64,000 bases of DNA from Ignavibacteriota bacterium (GTDB lineage Bacteria > Bacteroidota > Ignavibacteria > Ignavibacteriales > Melioribacteraceae): NCBI GenBank assembly GCA_002746605.1, contig PDPT01000047.1, forward strand, positions 19,573 through 83,572. Reading direction: 5' to 3'. The notes beneath the pieces are model-generated. The model saw nothing but the letters and a program-made list of their open reading frames with translations. It made no database searches and was not told the origin of the DNA. Each line of letters begins with the position of its first letter. Position 1 is the first letter of the stretch. Made by a program: the position numbers and the translations under genes. Below are positions 27,811 through 37,746 of this stretch, in pieces.

Positions 27811-29748
27811 TTATAGAGATTGTAAAATACTTTCTAACTTTTCATTTGTTTCTGTCCACTCGTCAATAGTTTTATCTAATTCAATTTTTAATAAGTTAAA
27901 AGTTTGTCGATTAGTTTTAGCAAGTTCGGGATTGGAATAGATTTCCTCTTTTGTAATTTCTTCTTCCAATATTGCAATTTCCGTTTCGAATTTTTCAATT
28001 TTTGTCTCTAAGTTCGTAATTTTTTCTTTTATATCTTTAGTTGCTCGGAATTCTTTATTTCTTCTTTCGGCTTCAATTCTTTTTTCATCTTTTCTGCTGA
28101 TTTTTTCTTTTTCATTGTTACTGAATTTATTTTCTTCCGTTAAATTCTCTTCCCTTTTGCTAAGATAATATTCAATACCGCCGTAATATTCTTTAATTGA
28201 TTTGTTTCTTACCTCTATAACTTTTGTTACAATCGGTTTTAAGAAATCAACATCGTGCGAAACAATTATTAAAGTTCCCTTAAATTCTGCAAGAGCATTC
28301 TGAACAATTTTTTTTGAATCGTAATCCAAATGGTTTGTAGGTTCATCAAGAATAATTGTATTGGCTTTATTTAATAAAACTTTTGCAAGGGCTACTCTGC
28401 TTTTTTCTCCACCGGAAAGAATTTTAATTTTTTTAAAGACATCATCACCTTGGAAAAGAAATGCCCCGAGTATAGTTCTCAACTGAACTGTTGTATTTTC
28501 GGTATCGTTATTTGCAATTTCAGTAAAAATATCATTTTCCAAATTAAGATTATCAACAACATCTTGTGCGTAAAATGAAATTTCTACATTGTGCCCGAGT
28601 TCAATTTTTCCTTTTGTAGGCTGCAATCTATTTGATATTATTTTGGAAAGAGTTGTTTTTCCTGCACCATTCGGTCCGACAAGAGCAATTTTTTCTCCTC
28701 TTTCAATTTGGAAAGAAATATTTTCCAAGACAGATTTTTCACCATAAGATTTTGAAAGTTTATTTACTTTAATCGGTAAAACACCACTTGGATTTGAGTT
28801 GAAAAATTTAAAGTTTATTTTATTCTCATTTTCCGTAAGTTCTATTCTTTCGGTCTTTTCCAATTGCTTAATTCTGCTTTGGACTTGTTTAGCTTTTGTT
28901 GCTTTGTATCTGAATCTTTCAATAAATTGTTCTGTTTGTTTTAACTTTTTTTGTTGATCTAAAAATTCCGCTTTTAATCTTTCTGCTCTCTCATTTTTAA
29001 AGTTAAGATAATCATTATAATTTCCTTTGAAGAAAGAAACATTTCCACTATAAATTTCTAATGTTTTACTACAAATATTATTAACAAAATATCTATCATG
29101 ACTGACCAATATTATTGCACCCGTATAACTTTTCAGAAAATTAACCAACCATTGAAGCGAATCAATATCAAGATGATTTGTAGGTTCATCTAAAAGAAGT
29201 ATGTCATTATTTTGCAGAAGAATTTTTGTAAGTTCAACTCTCATCTGCCAACCGCCGGAAAGTTCAACCGTTTGCCTCGAAAAATCTTCTTCTTTAAATC
29301 CAAGTCCGGTTAAAACTTTTTCTATTTTAGAATCCGTTGCATAATAATCAATTTCTTCCTTCTTAAAGTTAAGTTCGCCCAACTTTTTAATCAGTTCATT
29401 ATGCTTTTCATTAGAGATTTTACTATCCGCTAATTTATGGTTAATCTCATTCTCTTCATTCTCTATTTGTTTAATATTCTTTAAGGAATCTTTTACTTCA
29501 TCGAAAATTGTATTTTCACTTAACGCAATTATTTCTTGCGGAAGATAACCGATTTGTAATCCTTTTTTCTTTTGTATTGTTCCGGCTTCGGGCTGCTGAC
29601 TACCCGAAAGAATTTTAAGGAATGTGGATTTACCGGTTCCGTTTGAACCTACAAGTGCAATTTTATCCGAAGATAATATTTTTAGGTTAACATCTTGAAA
29701 AAGGTAAGTTCCCATAAATTGGACAGAGAGATCAATTATATCAATCAT
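27811..29748 (-). CDS. ABC-F family ATPase
   Basis: 645 residues with two ABC domains and no transmembrane part. Walker A motifs are ALVGSNGTGKSTFLK and ALVGPNGAGKTTLSK. Signatures are LSGGWQMRVELTKILL and LSGGEKSRVALAKVLL, with LLLDEPTNHLDIDSL and IILDEPTNHLDYDS. The linker between the domains and a long charged C-terminal coiled coil (about 540-645) match the Uup/YdiF branch, which acts on ribosomes. It begins 9 bases before the PorZ-like gene stop, so it follows that gene directly. Confidence 0.93.
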   Translation of the reverse strand: MIDIIDLSVQFMGTYLFQDVNLKILSSDKIALVGSNGTGKSTFLKILSGSQQPEAGTIQKKKGLQIGYLPQEIIALSENTIFDEVKDSLKNIKQIENEENEINHKLADSKISNEKHNELIKKLGELNFKKEEIDYYATDSKIEKVLTGLGFKEEDFSRQTVELSGGWQMRVELTKILLQNNDILLLDEPTNHLDIDSLQWLVNFLKSYTGAIILVSHDRYFVNNICSKTLEIYSGNVSFFKGNYNDYLNFKNERAERLKAEFLDQQKKLKQTEQFIERFRYKATKAKQVQSRIKQLEKTERIELTENENKINFKFFNSNPSGVLPIKVNKLSKSYGEKSVLENISFQIERGEKIALVGPNGAGKTTLSKIISNRLQPTKGKIELGHNVEISFYAQDVVDNLNLENDIFTEIANNDTENTTVQLRTILGAFLFQGDDVFKKIKILSGGEKSRVALAKVLLNKANTIILDEPTNHLDYDSKKIVQNALAEFKGTLIIVSHDVDFLKPIVTKVIEVRNKSIKEYYGGIEYYLSKREENLTEENKFSNNEKEKISRKDEKRIEAERRNKEFRATKDIKEKITNLETKIEKFETEIAILEEEITKEEIYSNPELAKTNRQTFNLLKIELDKTIDEWTETNEKLESILQSL

Positions 29749-29757
29749 ACATGAAAT

Positions 29758-31971
29758 TTATTTTCTTATTACCGCAAATTTTGTGTACCCGATTTTATCT
29801 GCTTCAGGATTATATGCAACAATAACATAAATACCCGTAGCAATCATTTCCCCTTCGGAAGTTTTACAATTCCAGTTTGTTTTTTTTCCTCCCAAAGCAA
29901 TAAATTCATCAATAACTTTTCCCGTAACATCTAAAATTTTAATTTGCGAATCTTCAACTAAGCCGCTGATAGTTAAGTTTGCATCACTTCCGGAAATTAA
30001 AGTTATAGGATTTGGATAAACATATAAATCGGAAAAATCATTATTAGGTTCTATAAAAAGTGTAGTGATTGCAGTAACGCCAAAATCCGAACCGGCATAG
30101 ATAATTCCTTTTTCTTTATCTATAGCAAGGCTTTTTATAAAGTTTGTAGGTAACGGTGAATTATCTTTTGTATAATTTGCAATTAGTACGGAACCATCTG
30201 AATTAACCAAAAAGATTCCATTTTCCGTAGCAAACCATTTTTGGTTTATCGGATCAACTATAATTGAATTTATTGTTTGACTGCGTAACGAAAAATATTG
30301 GTCGCCTCTAAGCGAGTTTGGATTTGCCGGATCGGGAATTATATCAACACCAAGTCTTGTACCCAAAATGAGTTCACCGTATTTATCAATTGCCATTGCC
30401 CTTATATCTTCGTCTCTTAATCCGTTTCTTGCTGTTAACCTTCCCCAAGTATCATCATCTTCATTTTCTAAAGTATTGTTATTGTTAAGATAATAAAGTC
30501 CTCGTGTGGAAACATCACCTCCCATATCTCCCGTAAACCATTTAGTATTATTCTGATCAATAATTATCTCTTTAACTGTAATTACTGAATTAATTACAGA
30601 ATTATTTCCGTAACTATAAATTTTACCTTCTTTTGATAAAACACTTATAGGCTTTTTATCGGCAGCCCAATAATTTAAGAACCAAACATTACCGTTTTGG
30701 TCTTCTTCAATACCATTTATTACAATAAAATTTCTGTCTATCGGAATTCCTACTAAATCGGTATTAGCAGCATTAAAAACTTGGTATGTTGTATCGACCA
30801 ATCTTACAAAACCTCTTCCCCAATTAGAGAAAAAAACTGCATTTTCTGACGAAGAAACTTTATGAAAATCGTTAGTTAAAAAAGCATCATTATTATTTCT
30901 ATTAATATTTTCCCATTTTGTACCATCAAATTTCATTACGCCCATACCTTCAGCATCTTTACCGGTTGCGGACCAAAGATTGCCTTCAGAATCAACTGTT
31001 AAACTAAGCATGGAATTTGAAACAGGAGCATTCGGTTTAATTATATTTGCAGCATTTTCTTTTATTTTTATTATTCCGTTACTTGAACTTGAATAATAAG
31101 TATTTCTGTGCTTTATAATTTTTTTGATGTTATTTCCGGAAAGGGAATAAATTAAATTATCGTTTTGATTGTATGAATGGATTTCATTACCTACTAAAGA
31201 AACAAGAGAATTCCCGTCAACGTGAAGCGAATAAACATTTTTATCCTCATATAAAAAAGTTTTCCAAGTGCTATCTTCTTTATGAATAATTCCCTTATTT
31301 GTGGCAAATAAAAATTTCTCATCATAAGTTATGATGTCATAAACTTTAGAGACGGGAATACCGGTTAAAAATGGCGTAGACTCCCAAGCGTCAGGAGCAG
31401 ATAGATTAGAGATTCCCTCTTTATTTACTGCCAATCCTGCTTGTGTTACAACATTTATTCTTTCATTTACATAAATTTTAGAAACAGGAATTTGGCTATT
31501 AAAATCACCAAATTTTCTAATATTTAAGATGAACGATAAATTTTCCGGATTTATCAGCGAAACTCCAAATTCAGTTGTTACATAAACTGTATCATTCCGA
31601 ATAAAAATATCGTTAATATTTTTTTTTGAATAATTTGTTTGAAATATTTGATAAATAGTACTCATTTTATTTATCGAAGGATCGTAAACATTGATAAATC
31701 CTTCAGCTGTACCAATCCAAACTTTGCCTGCATTATCAACATCGATAGCTGTAATTGATTGGCTTGCCAAACCTTCGGATTTTGTAAATTTTTGAAATGA
31801 ATTATCACTTAAATGAAAACTGAAAACACCACCGTTTGTTGCAGCCCAAATAATGTTTTCTTTTATTACAAAATCGTTAATGCTTTTCATATCTGAATAA
31901 TTTTGCCAATTACTTACGTTTTGTGCAAAAATTACAGTACTGAAAAATATAGCTATAAGAATTTTTTTCAT
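29758..31971 (-). CDS. PorZ-like beta-propeller protein with T9SS sorting domain
   Basis: 737 residues with a signal peptide (residues 1-16, cut after IFA). The N terminus, WQNYSDMKSINDFVIKENII, begins a series of propeller blades of the two-component-regulator type (for example IDVDNAGKVWIGTAEGFINV and IIVDPINQKWFATENGIF). The last 85 residues form a type IX sorting domain (LYVYPNPITL, then IKILDVTGKVIDEF and YTKFAVIRK). This is the architecture of PorZ, which in Porphyromonas sits on the surface and helps load anionic LPS onto T9SS cargo. No other Por/Gld genes are next to it, so PorZ identity is probable rather than certain. Confidence 0.75.
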   Translation of the reverse strand: MKKILIAIFFSTVIFAQNVSNWQNYSDMKSINDFVIKENIIWAATNGGVFSFHLSDNSFQKFTKSEGLASQSITAIDVDNAGKVWIGTAEGFINVYDPSINKMSTIYQIFQTNYSKKNINDIFIRNDTVYVTTEFGVSLINPENLSFILNIRKFGDFNSQIPVSKIYVNERINVVTQAGLAVNKEGISNLSAPDAWESTPFLTGIPVSKVYDIITYDEKFLFATNKGIIHKEDSTWKTFLYEDKNVYSLHVDGNSLVSLVGNEIHSYNQNDNLIYSLSGNNIKKIIKHRNTYYSSSSNGIIKIKENAANIIKPNAPVSNSMLSLTVDSEGNLWSATGKDAEGMGVMKFDGTKWENINRNNNDAFLTNDFHKVSSSENAVFFSNWGRGFVRLVDTTYQVFNAANTDLVGIPIDRNFIVINGIEEDQNGNVWFLNYWAADKKPISVLSKEGKIYSYGNNSVINSVITVKEIIIDQNNTKWFTGDMGGDVSTRGLYYLNNNNTLENEDDDTWGRLTARNGLRDEDIRAMAIDKYGELILGTRLGVDIIPDPANPNSLRGDQYFSLRSQTINSIIVDPINQKWFATENGIFLVNSDGSVLIANYTKDNSPLPTNFIKSLAIDKEKGIIYAGSDFGVTAITTLFIEPNNDFSDLYVYPNPITLISGSDANLTISGLVEDSQIKILDVTGKVIDEFIALGGKKTNWNCKTSEGEMIATGIYVIVAYNPEADKIGYTKFAVIRK

Positions 31972-32040
31972 TTTATTTTAATTTTTTGGTGCTAATATAA
32001 ATATTTGAAATTATAAATGATGTTTATTTTTTATTGCCCT

Positions 32041-32859
32041 CTACAGATTCAGATATTTTTTCATTTTATCAAGATTGGAAATGGTAGTAAAATACTTTCC
32101 AAAATTAACTTTATCATTTCTATCACCGCCGTGAAAATCTGACCCGCCCGATTCTAATAAAGAGTATTGTTTAACTATGTTTTTATAATATTTTTGCTGA
32201 ACCTTTTTGTGAGACGGATGAATAGTTTCAACTCCGTCTATCCCCGAATTAATTATTTCTTGCAGAATTGTTTCTTTCATTTTTCCGGGATGAGCCAAAA
32301 AAACTAATCCGCCGGCTTGATGAATTATATCAACAGTGTTTTTGGGCGAAACATAAACTTTTTTTTCATAAGCAGATTTATTATCACCAAGATATTCTTT
32401 AAAAGCAGTAAAAAAATTTTTAACATACCCTTTTGCCTCCATTGCCTTTGCTATATGCGGTCGGCAGATTGGTGAGTTTTTTGAAAATTCTTCAACGTCA
32501 GAAATTGTTAAATTTATATTATATTCCTTTAATTTTTTAAGAATAGATTTAGCTCGCTCTTTTCTCGCTTTATTAAAAAAATTTAAATAATTTATTAAAT
32601 CAGAACTTTTAAAATCAAAAAAGTAACCAAGCAAGTGAATTTCAATATCTTCTACACATGTGCTAATCTCAATTCCAGGAATAACTTCAACACCAATTTT
32701 TTCTCCGTGGATTAGAGCTTCTTCTATACCGTTAACAGTATCATGATCCGTAATCCCGATTGTAGAAATTCCTCTTTCTTTAGCAAGATTTAATAATTCT
32801 TCGGGATAAAGACTGCCGTCTGAATAAATAGTGTGTGTATGTAAATCAACTTTTGGCAA
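32041..32859 (-). CDS. PHP-domain phosphoesterase (YciV/RNase AM type)
   Basis: 272 residues. KVDLHTHTIYSDGSL opens the PHP domain, with IGITDHDTVNGI, EVIPGIEIST, FLAHPGK and SGGSDFHGGDR supplying the remaining metal ligands. This is the pattern of the stand-alone PHP family that includes E. coli YciV (RNase AM), which acts on 3',5'-nucleotide phosphates or short RNA. It is monocistronic by appearance, between the PorZ-like gene and a 210-base gap. Confidence 0.85.
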   Translation of the reverse strand: MPKVDLHTHTIYSDGSLYPEELLNLAKERGISTIGITDHDTVNGIEEALIHGEKIGVEVIPGIEISTCVEDIEIHLLGYFFDFKSSDLINYLNFFNKARKERAKSILKKLKEYNINLTISDVEEFSKNSPICRPHIAKAMEAKGYVKNFFTAFKEYLGDNKSAYEKKVYVSPKNTVDIIHQAGGLVFLAHPGKMKETILQEIINSGIDGVETIHPSHKKVQQKYYKNIVKQYSLLESGGSDFHGGDRNDKVNFGKYFTTISNLDKMKKYLNL

Positions 32860-33069
32860 TAAAATTATCTGTTTTTATCAATTCTAGTTGTAAAATTAAC
32901 GAAAAATAATGAGTAAAGTTGTTAGAAAGTAACATATAATAAGTAGTGGAGTGTTTAATATTCCATAAGTATTATCTTTTGGGAATTTCACATAAACAAC
33001 TCTAAGTTTTTTATTCGGGAGATGAATTACTAATAACAATAATTACATAACGTAATTTTCTGATGATAT

Positions 33070-33987
33070 TTAAATATTTTTTAAAATTTTCCCCGCTATT
33101 TCCGGAAAATCATTTGCGGATTTAACATCGAACCATTTAATTCTTTCATCTTTTCTAAACCAAGTCATTTGTCTTTTGGCGTATCTGCGTGTATTCCTTT
33201 TAATCAGTTCAATAGCACGTTCCAGAGTAATGTTGTTATTTAAAAATTCAATTATTTCTTTGTAACCGACTGTATTAAGCGAATTACAATTTGCTGAAAT
33301 TCCTTTATCCAAAATTTGCTTAACTTCATTCACCAAACCGAGTTCAATCATTTTATCAACACGAGCTTCAATATTTTTGTAGAGAATTGTTCTATCCCAA
33401 TTTAGTCCGAATTGTAAAAAATTAAAATCAATCTCTCTTTTATATTCTTCTTGATGTTTCCAAATCGGTTTGCCAGTAGATTTATAAACTTCAAGTGCTC
33501 TAATTATTCTTTTCCAATTCTGCGGCAATAAATTTAATGCAGATTTAGGATCAACTTTTTTTAATTCTTCGAACAAATATTCATTGCCGAATTTTTTCTT
33601 TTTATTTAATAGCTCTTCACGAATTTTATTATCAGTTTCAACATTATCAAAAATACCATCTACCAACGCTTTTATGTATAACCCCGAGCCTCCAACAACA
33701 ATAGGAATTTTATCTTTTTCAATTATTTGTTCAATTATTAAAATTGCATCTTTTTCAAACATACTTGCATTGTAAGTTTTAATCGGCTCTAAAAAATCTA
33801 TTAAGTGATGTTTAACTTTTCTTAGTTCTTTTTTAGTGGGCTTTGCGGTACCGATGTTTAAATGTCGATAAAATTGTCTGCTATCTGCAGAAATTATTTC
33901 TGATTTAACCTTTTCAGATAAATTTAAACTTAAACTAGTTTTCCCGCTACAAGTTGGGCCTGCTATCACAATTATTTTTGGTTCCAA
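33070..33987 (-). CDS. miaA: tRNA dimethylallyltransferase
   Basis: 305 residues. The P-loop is VIAGPTCSGKTSLSLNL, followed by EIISADSRQFYRHLNIGTAK and the family LIDFLEP and YARRQMTWFR segments. It prenylates A37 of tRNAs that read UNN codons. Its first codons overlap the end of pcm by 16 bases, so translation is coupled. Confidence 0.97.
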   Translation of the reverse strand: MEPKIIVIAGPTCSGKTSLSLNLSEKVKSEIISADSRQFYRHLNIGTAKPTKKELRKVKHHLIDFLEPIKTYNASMFEKDAILIIEQIIEKDKIPIVVGGSGLYIKALVDGIFDNVETDNKIREELLNKKKKFGNEYLFEELKKVDPKSALNLLPQNWKRIIRALEVYKSTGKPIWKHQEEYKREIDFNFLQFGLNWDRTILYKNIEARVDKMIELGLVNEVKQILDKGISANCNSLNTVGYKEIIEFLNNNITLERAIELIKRNTRRYAKRQMTWFRKDERIKWFDVKSANDFPEIAGKILKNI

Positions 33988-34622
33988 CCTTCTCTTCCAA
34001 TTAGCGGAACAAATTTGAAATTTTCTATCTCTCGCACATTATAATCATCTTCGGAGATTTTATGTAGAATAATTAATTTCTGTGATTTTTTATCACCAAC
34101 GGGAATAACCAATCTGCCCCCGACAGCGAGCTGCTTCTTCAAATTTTTAGGAATAACAGGACTTCCGGCAGTAACAATAATTCCATCGTAAGGTGCAAAT
34201 TCACTCCAACCTATTGTACCATCACTACATCGGCAATGAATTCTTAAACTTTTTTCGTCAAAAAATTTTTGTATTCTTCTATAAATATCTTCGTTACGTT
34301 CAATTGAAAAAACTTTCATACCCAGCTCATTCAGAATTGCAGCTTGGTAACCGGAACCTGTTCCAATTTCTAAAACTTTATCACCTTTTTTTAGTTCTAG
34401 AGCTTCAGTCATAACAGCAACAGTATATGGTTGCGAAATTGTTTGTCCGTAACCAATTGGAAGAGCAGTATCTTTATAAGCGTGGGAAATCATTATAGGT
34501 TGAACAAATTCGTGGCGAGGCACATTTAACATTGCCTCCAAAACTTTTTCGTTTTTTATTCCCTTTTGTTTTATTAAACTTATTAGTTCTTTTCTTTCAA
34601 CTTCGTACATTAAATATTCCAT
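33972..34622 (-). CDS. pcm: Protein-L-isoaspartate O-methyltransferase
   Basis: 216 residues from ATG 34622; an ATG four codons later (MYEVERKEL) is an equally good start. The family core is VPRHEFVQPIMISHAYKDTA, TISQPYTVAVM, then VLEIGTGSGYQAAILNELG (SAM site) and the C-terminal GREGW. It repairs damaged aspartyl residues. It overlaps miaA. Confidence 0.94.
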   Translation of the reverse strand: MEYLMYEVERKELISLIKQKGIKNEKVLEAMLNVPRHEFVQPIMISHAYKDTALPIGYGQTISQPYTVAVMTEALELKKGDKVLEIGTGSGYQAAILNELGMKVFSIERNEDIYRRIQKFFDEKSLRIHCRCSDGTIGWSEFAPYDGIIVTAGSPVIPKNLKKQLAVGGRLVIPVGDKKSQKLIILHKISEDDYNVREIENFKFVPLIGREGWNQK

Positions 34623-34664
34623 GAATTTCTAAAGTTCAAATTTACAAAAATATTAATATGCGTT

Positions 34665-35240
34665 ATGTTTAATTTTATATATGTTTATATTCTTAATATT
34701 TTTTTATGGAGTAAATATAAAGTGTTAGAAGCAATTTTAGGTGCACTTCTTATTATGTTTTTAAGAATGCTTGATGTTTCTTTGGGAACTTTCAGAACAA
34801 TTTTAGTAGTTCAGGCTAAAAAATATTATGCCGGAGGTGTCGGATTTATTGAAGTTCTAATTTGGATTTTTGCCATGCGCTATGTTTTTAATAATCTTGA
34901 TAATACTTATAATCTTTTCGGTTATGCACTTGGTTTTGGGATTGGTAATATTATTGGCATCACTCTCGAAGAAAAAGTTGCACTCGGTTATGTACAAGTT
35001 AATATTATCTCCCGTACTTTGGCTTATGAAATTGCTTCAGCTTTACGAAAAGCTAAATTTGGTGTTACTCTTTTACCAGCCAAAGGAAATTCAGGTGAAG
35101 TTTCTTTATTAGTTGTAATCCTTAAGAGACGAAACTTAAAAAAAGCAAGAAACGTAATTGAAAATGTAGATCCCAATTGTTTTATTACAGTACAGCATTC
35201 CAGACCTTACAGAGGCTATATTCATTCAGGAAGAAAATAA
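34665..35240 (+). CDS. DUF2179/UPF0316 membrane protein
   Basis: 191 residues. Hydrophobic segments occupy about 3-18, 26-45, 58-75 and 80-100. They are followed by a cytosolic domain with EEKVALGYVQVNIISR and GNSGEVSLLVVILKRR. ARRLDVSLGTxR-type text, here LRMLDVSLGTFRTILVV, is the signature of UPF0316 proteins. Function unknown. It diverges from pcm with 42 bases between, and is followed by two tRNA genes on the same strand. Confidence 0.8.
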   Translation: MFNFIYVYILNIFLWSKYKVLEAILGALLIMFLRMLDVSLGTFRTILVVQAKKYYAGGVGFIEVLIWIFAMRYVFNNLDNTYNLFGYALGFGIGNIIGITLEEKVALGYVQVNIISRTLAYEIASALRKAKFGVTLLPAKGNSGEVSLLVVILKRRNLKKARNVIENVDPNCFITVQHSRPYRGYIHSGRK

Positions 35241-35248
35241 AATTTTTA

Positions 35249-35279
35249 TTGCTTAATATTGTAAACAATATTATATTTG
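35249..35279 (+). promoter_or_regulatory. Bacteroidota-type promoter of tRNA-Gly
   Basis: TTG at 35249-35251, a 20-base spacer, then TATATTTG at 35272-35279. This fits the TTG / TAnnTTTG promoter used by the Bacteroidota housekeeping sigma factor. The tRNA starts 25 bases further on. Confidence 0.75.
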
Positions 35280-35303
35280 TTATCTGATTATTTTAATCTT
35301 TGT

Positions 35304-35376
35304 GCGGGAGTAGCTCAGTTGGTAGAGCATCACGTTGCCAACGTGATTGTCGCGAGTTCGAGTCTCGTCTCCCGCT
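35304..35376 (+). tRNA. tRNA-Gly (GCC)
   Basis: 73 bases, cloverleaf complete: acceptor GCGGGAG/CTCCCGC, D arm with AGTTGGTAGA, anticodon stem TCACG/CGTGA with loop TTGCCAA, so the anticodon is GCC, and T arm with GTTCGAGTC. The discriminator base is T and CCA is not encoded. Confidence 0.97.
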
Positions 35377-35379
35377 CTA

Positions 35380-35409
35380 AAAATCCACTTAGGTGGATTT
35401 TCTTTTTTA
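35380..35409 (+). terminator. Terminator after tRNA-Gly
   Basis: AAATCCAC-TTAG-GTGGATTT, a perfect 8-bp stem, followed by TCTTTTTTAT. Confidence 0.85.
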
Positions 35410-35451
35410 TATTGATTTTATTTATTAATTTACGATAGTACAATTAGTTAG

Positions 35452-35459
35452 TATATTTG
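35452..35459 (+). promoter_or_regulatory. Probable -7 element for tRNA-Cys
   Basis: TATATTTG, a perfect TAnnTTTG match, 82 bases ahead of the tRNA. No TTG is correctly spaced upstream, so only the -7 part is supported. Confidence 0.45.
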
Positions 35460-35541
35460 CAAATTAACCTAAGAGCAGACAAATCTAATAGTAGTTAAAT
35501 ATTTTATTGACTATGTTCTAATTTTTTATTAAAAATTTTAA

Positions 35542-35615
<74 letters not shown>

Positions 35616-36077
35616 CAATCATTCAAAAACCTACATTATAATTTCAATCCTTTTAAGAAAATATTTTTAAATGGTTTTCTTATAATTAGTTTTTAATATT
35701 CCATAACCTCCTAAAGTTCCATTTTCTTTGGTGAAAAACATTTGCTTTTGTTAATCTTATTCATTCTTCTTATTAAATGGAATAACTATCTAAGTATTAA
35801 AATGCAACAAAACTTCAGCTAAAATGAAAATATCATAAAAACTTCTATAAACGATTAATAAAAAAGTTTAAGCAAGTTACAAACCTGAGTACTTTTAATT
35901 TATTACTATGCTTTTTCTATTTTAAAACGGAATCTATTTACGATTAAATTTTGTCATCAATTGCTTGATTATATTCCTATTAATTTTCAACATTATTAAT
36001 TGTTAAGTAACAGCATTTGACAAATGACATAAGATATATTAAATTAATATTCCGTATAAAATAAAAAGGAGAAAAAA
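35616..36077 (+). other. Intergenic, no feature recognised
   Basis: About 460 bases of AT-rich sequence between tRNA-Cys and the first lipoprotein of the accessory island. I found no ORF with family character, no RNA gene and no clear repeat. AAAAGGAGAAAAAA immediately before 36078 is the ribosome-binding site of the next gene. Confidence 0.5.
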
Positions 36078-36812
36078 ATGATAAAGAAGATAATTTTTAT
36101 GCTGATTCTATCATTATTTTTAGTTAATTGTTCAGATGATGATAATCCTGTAAAACCTGATGGTAAAAAAACATTACCTGAAATCAGTCTTAAAAAGATT
36201 GAGTTACCCCAATCTTTTGCCGAAAGTACAAACCCATATCAAATGCTTGCAAAAAGTTGTATAGAATCTGCAAATTTATTTAATAATTATAGCTACATGT
36301 GGACTCCACCTAAAAACTCTAATAAAATGAATAAAGTACAAGATGAATGGATTAGAACTTGGAAAGATGATAAAACAGGATTAGAGGTAAAATTAATTGT
36401 ATATGATAATGATACGGAATTCGGCTGGACAGTTTATTTAAGTGGAAACTTAGATGGCATTACACTAACTAATCAGAAAGTATTGGAAGCCAAAGAAATA
36501 AAAGCTACTAAAAGCGGAAGTGTAAAATTCTTTGATTTTGAAGCCCAAAAACTAAGTTTTTCTTGGGAATATTCCACTGATTCAAACGGGGTTTATACAG
36601 TTAATTATTTAATGTATGACGAAGATGAAAATCTAGTTAGCAGATTTGAAATTATTTCAAATCCCGATGGCTCAGGTTCTGTAAACACTTATGAAAAAAG
36701 TGAAAGTGGTACTGAAGTTTTAATAAATAATGTTACTTGGAATGCTGATGGTACCGGTACTTGGGCTCACTATGATAGTTCAGGGAATTTAATTAGCAGC
36801 GGTTCATTCTAG
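36078..36812 (+). CDS. Lipoprotein of unknown family
   Basis: 244 residues. The signal peptide ends in lipobox LVNCS (Cys19). An Asp-rich spacer SDDDNPVKPDGKK follows, typical of surface lipoproteins in Bacteroidota. The mature domain is beta-rich, and its last 70 residues have repeated turns such as YDEDENLVSRFEIISNPDGS and WAHYDSSGNLISSG. I do not recognise the family. It opens the island of Rhs cassettes, so it may be an orphan immunity protein or an unrelated envelope protein. A good AGGAG site supports the start. Confidence 0.7.
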   Translation: MIKKIIFMLILSLFLVNCSDDDNPVKPDGKKTLPEISLKKIELPQSFAESTNPYQMLAKSCIESANLFNNYSYMWTPPKNSNKMNKVQDEWIRTWKDDKTGLEVKLIVYDNDTEFGWTVYLSGNLDGITLTNQKVLEAKEIKATKSGSVKFFDFEAQKLSFSWEYSTDSNGVYTVNYLMYDEDENLVSRFEIISNPDGSGSVNTYEKSESGTEVLINNVTWNADGTGTWAHYDSSGNLISSGSF

Positions 36813-37052
36813 GTTAATAATCAAGATAATTTATTTTTAACATATCTACCCCGTAAAGGGAACGGAACGGCTAATCTTTCTTATCTACATTTGAATAATG
36901 AAGAATAGTCGTTCCTAAAAATTTATTTATAAAAACATGATAGCCCAATGTAGGTTAAACTTCATATCAATATCTAAAATTACTCAAAAAGAAAAATTCA
37001 ATTACTCCTTTCCAACAGATCAGAGAGCGATCGGACATGGAGCAAGAAAAAG

Positions 37053-37613
37053 ATGAAAAAATATTTAATTATAACAGTTATGTTTTTATTGCTTACATCT
37101 TGTAGTGAGATGTTTAAAGAAAAAGGACTAGAAAGAACCGACATAATCAACATTTATAACGAGTTAAAAAAGGATAGTACTTATACGAAATTTATTGGTT
37201 ATCATATTGTACGAAGAGATAACGAAAATTATTTTATGCATAGGAATTTAATGGTCGATTCGAGTGATTTTATAGTTCCTAATTGGAAAGCATCTGAAGG
37301 AACAAAAGGCTACAAGGAAAAAGAATTGTTCTTGAAGAATAATCATGATGCAAAGTTACAGTTTGATATAATGAACGAACTTGGTATTAGAGCTGTTCTC
37401 ACATATAACTATAATCCTGAAACTAAACGATTAGAATCTGATGAGAATATAGGATATGAATTTGATAAATACGAACTAACATTTATGCTTTCGGATAGCA
37501 TAGAAATTTCTACTATTAATTTTTCTTTTGACGATTATATGAAGATTAAAAGTAAATATTATGAAGTAACTGAGAAATTAGACTCAAACTGGTTTGTATT
37601 AAAACGAAAGTAA
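37053..37613 (+). CDS. Lipoprotein, possible orphan immunity protein
   Basis: 186 residues. Signal peptide with lipobox LLTSC (Cys17). The mature part is charged and mixed alpha/beta, with no family I can name. It sits directly ahead of the first Rhs border element, exactly where the immunity gene of a preceding cassette would be expected. This matches the position of the lipoprotein that follows cassette 1. GGAGC lies about 10 bases ahead of the start. Confidence 0.65.
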   Translation: MKKYLIITVMFLLLTSCSEMFKEKGLERTDIINIYNELKKDSTYTKFIGYHIVRRDNENYFMHRNLMVDSSDFIVPNWKASEGTKGYKEKELFLKNNHDAKLQFDIMNELGIRAVLTYNYNPETKRLESDENIGYEFDKYELTFMLSDSIEISTINFSFDDYMKIKSKYYEVTEKLDSNWFVLKRK

Positions 37614-37620
37614 ACCTGAC

Positions 37621-37746
37621 ATAGTCAGCGAGTTTACCCTGCATAAAAATATTGTGGGGTAAGCACCATGATGCAATTATTATAAAAACAGCCACTACAC
37701 AAAATATGTGTAGTGGCTAAAATAAGTTAAAATATATGGTAACGGA
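37621..37746 (+). repeat. Rhs cassette border element, copy 1
   Basis: It begins ATAGTCAGCGAGTTTA, then hairpin A (ACCCTGC at 37636-37642 pairing with GTGGGGT at 37654-37660, 11-base loop). A short GC-rich hairpin and GCAATTATTATAAAAACAG follow. Hairpin B is AGCCACTACACA (37690-37701) pairing perfectly with TGTGTAGTGGCT (37707-37718). Reading from GTT-AAA-ATA-TAT-GGT, the coding homology of the Rhs fragment starts before its ATG. Related copies are at 39254-39354 and 40668-40787. Confidence 0.8.

Noticed and set aside
37690..37718. Hairpin B as an ordinary plus-strand terminator
   Set aside because: It is followed by A residues, not T, on the plus strand, and the three copies lead directly into the Rhs frame. 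A T-run exists only on the minus strand, where no gene ends.
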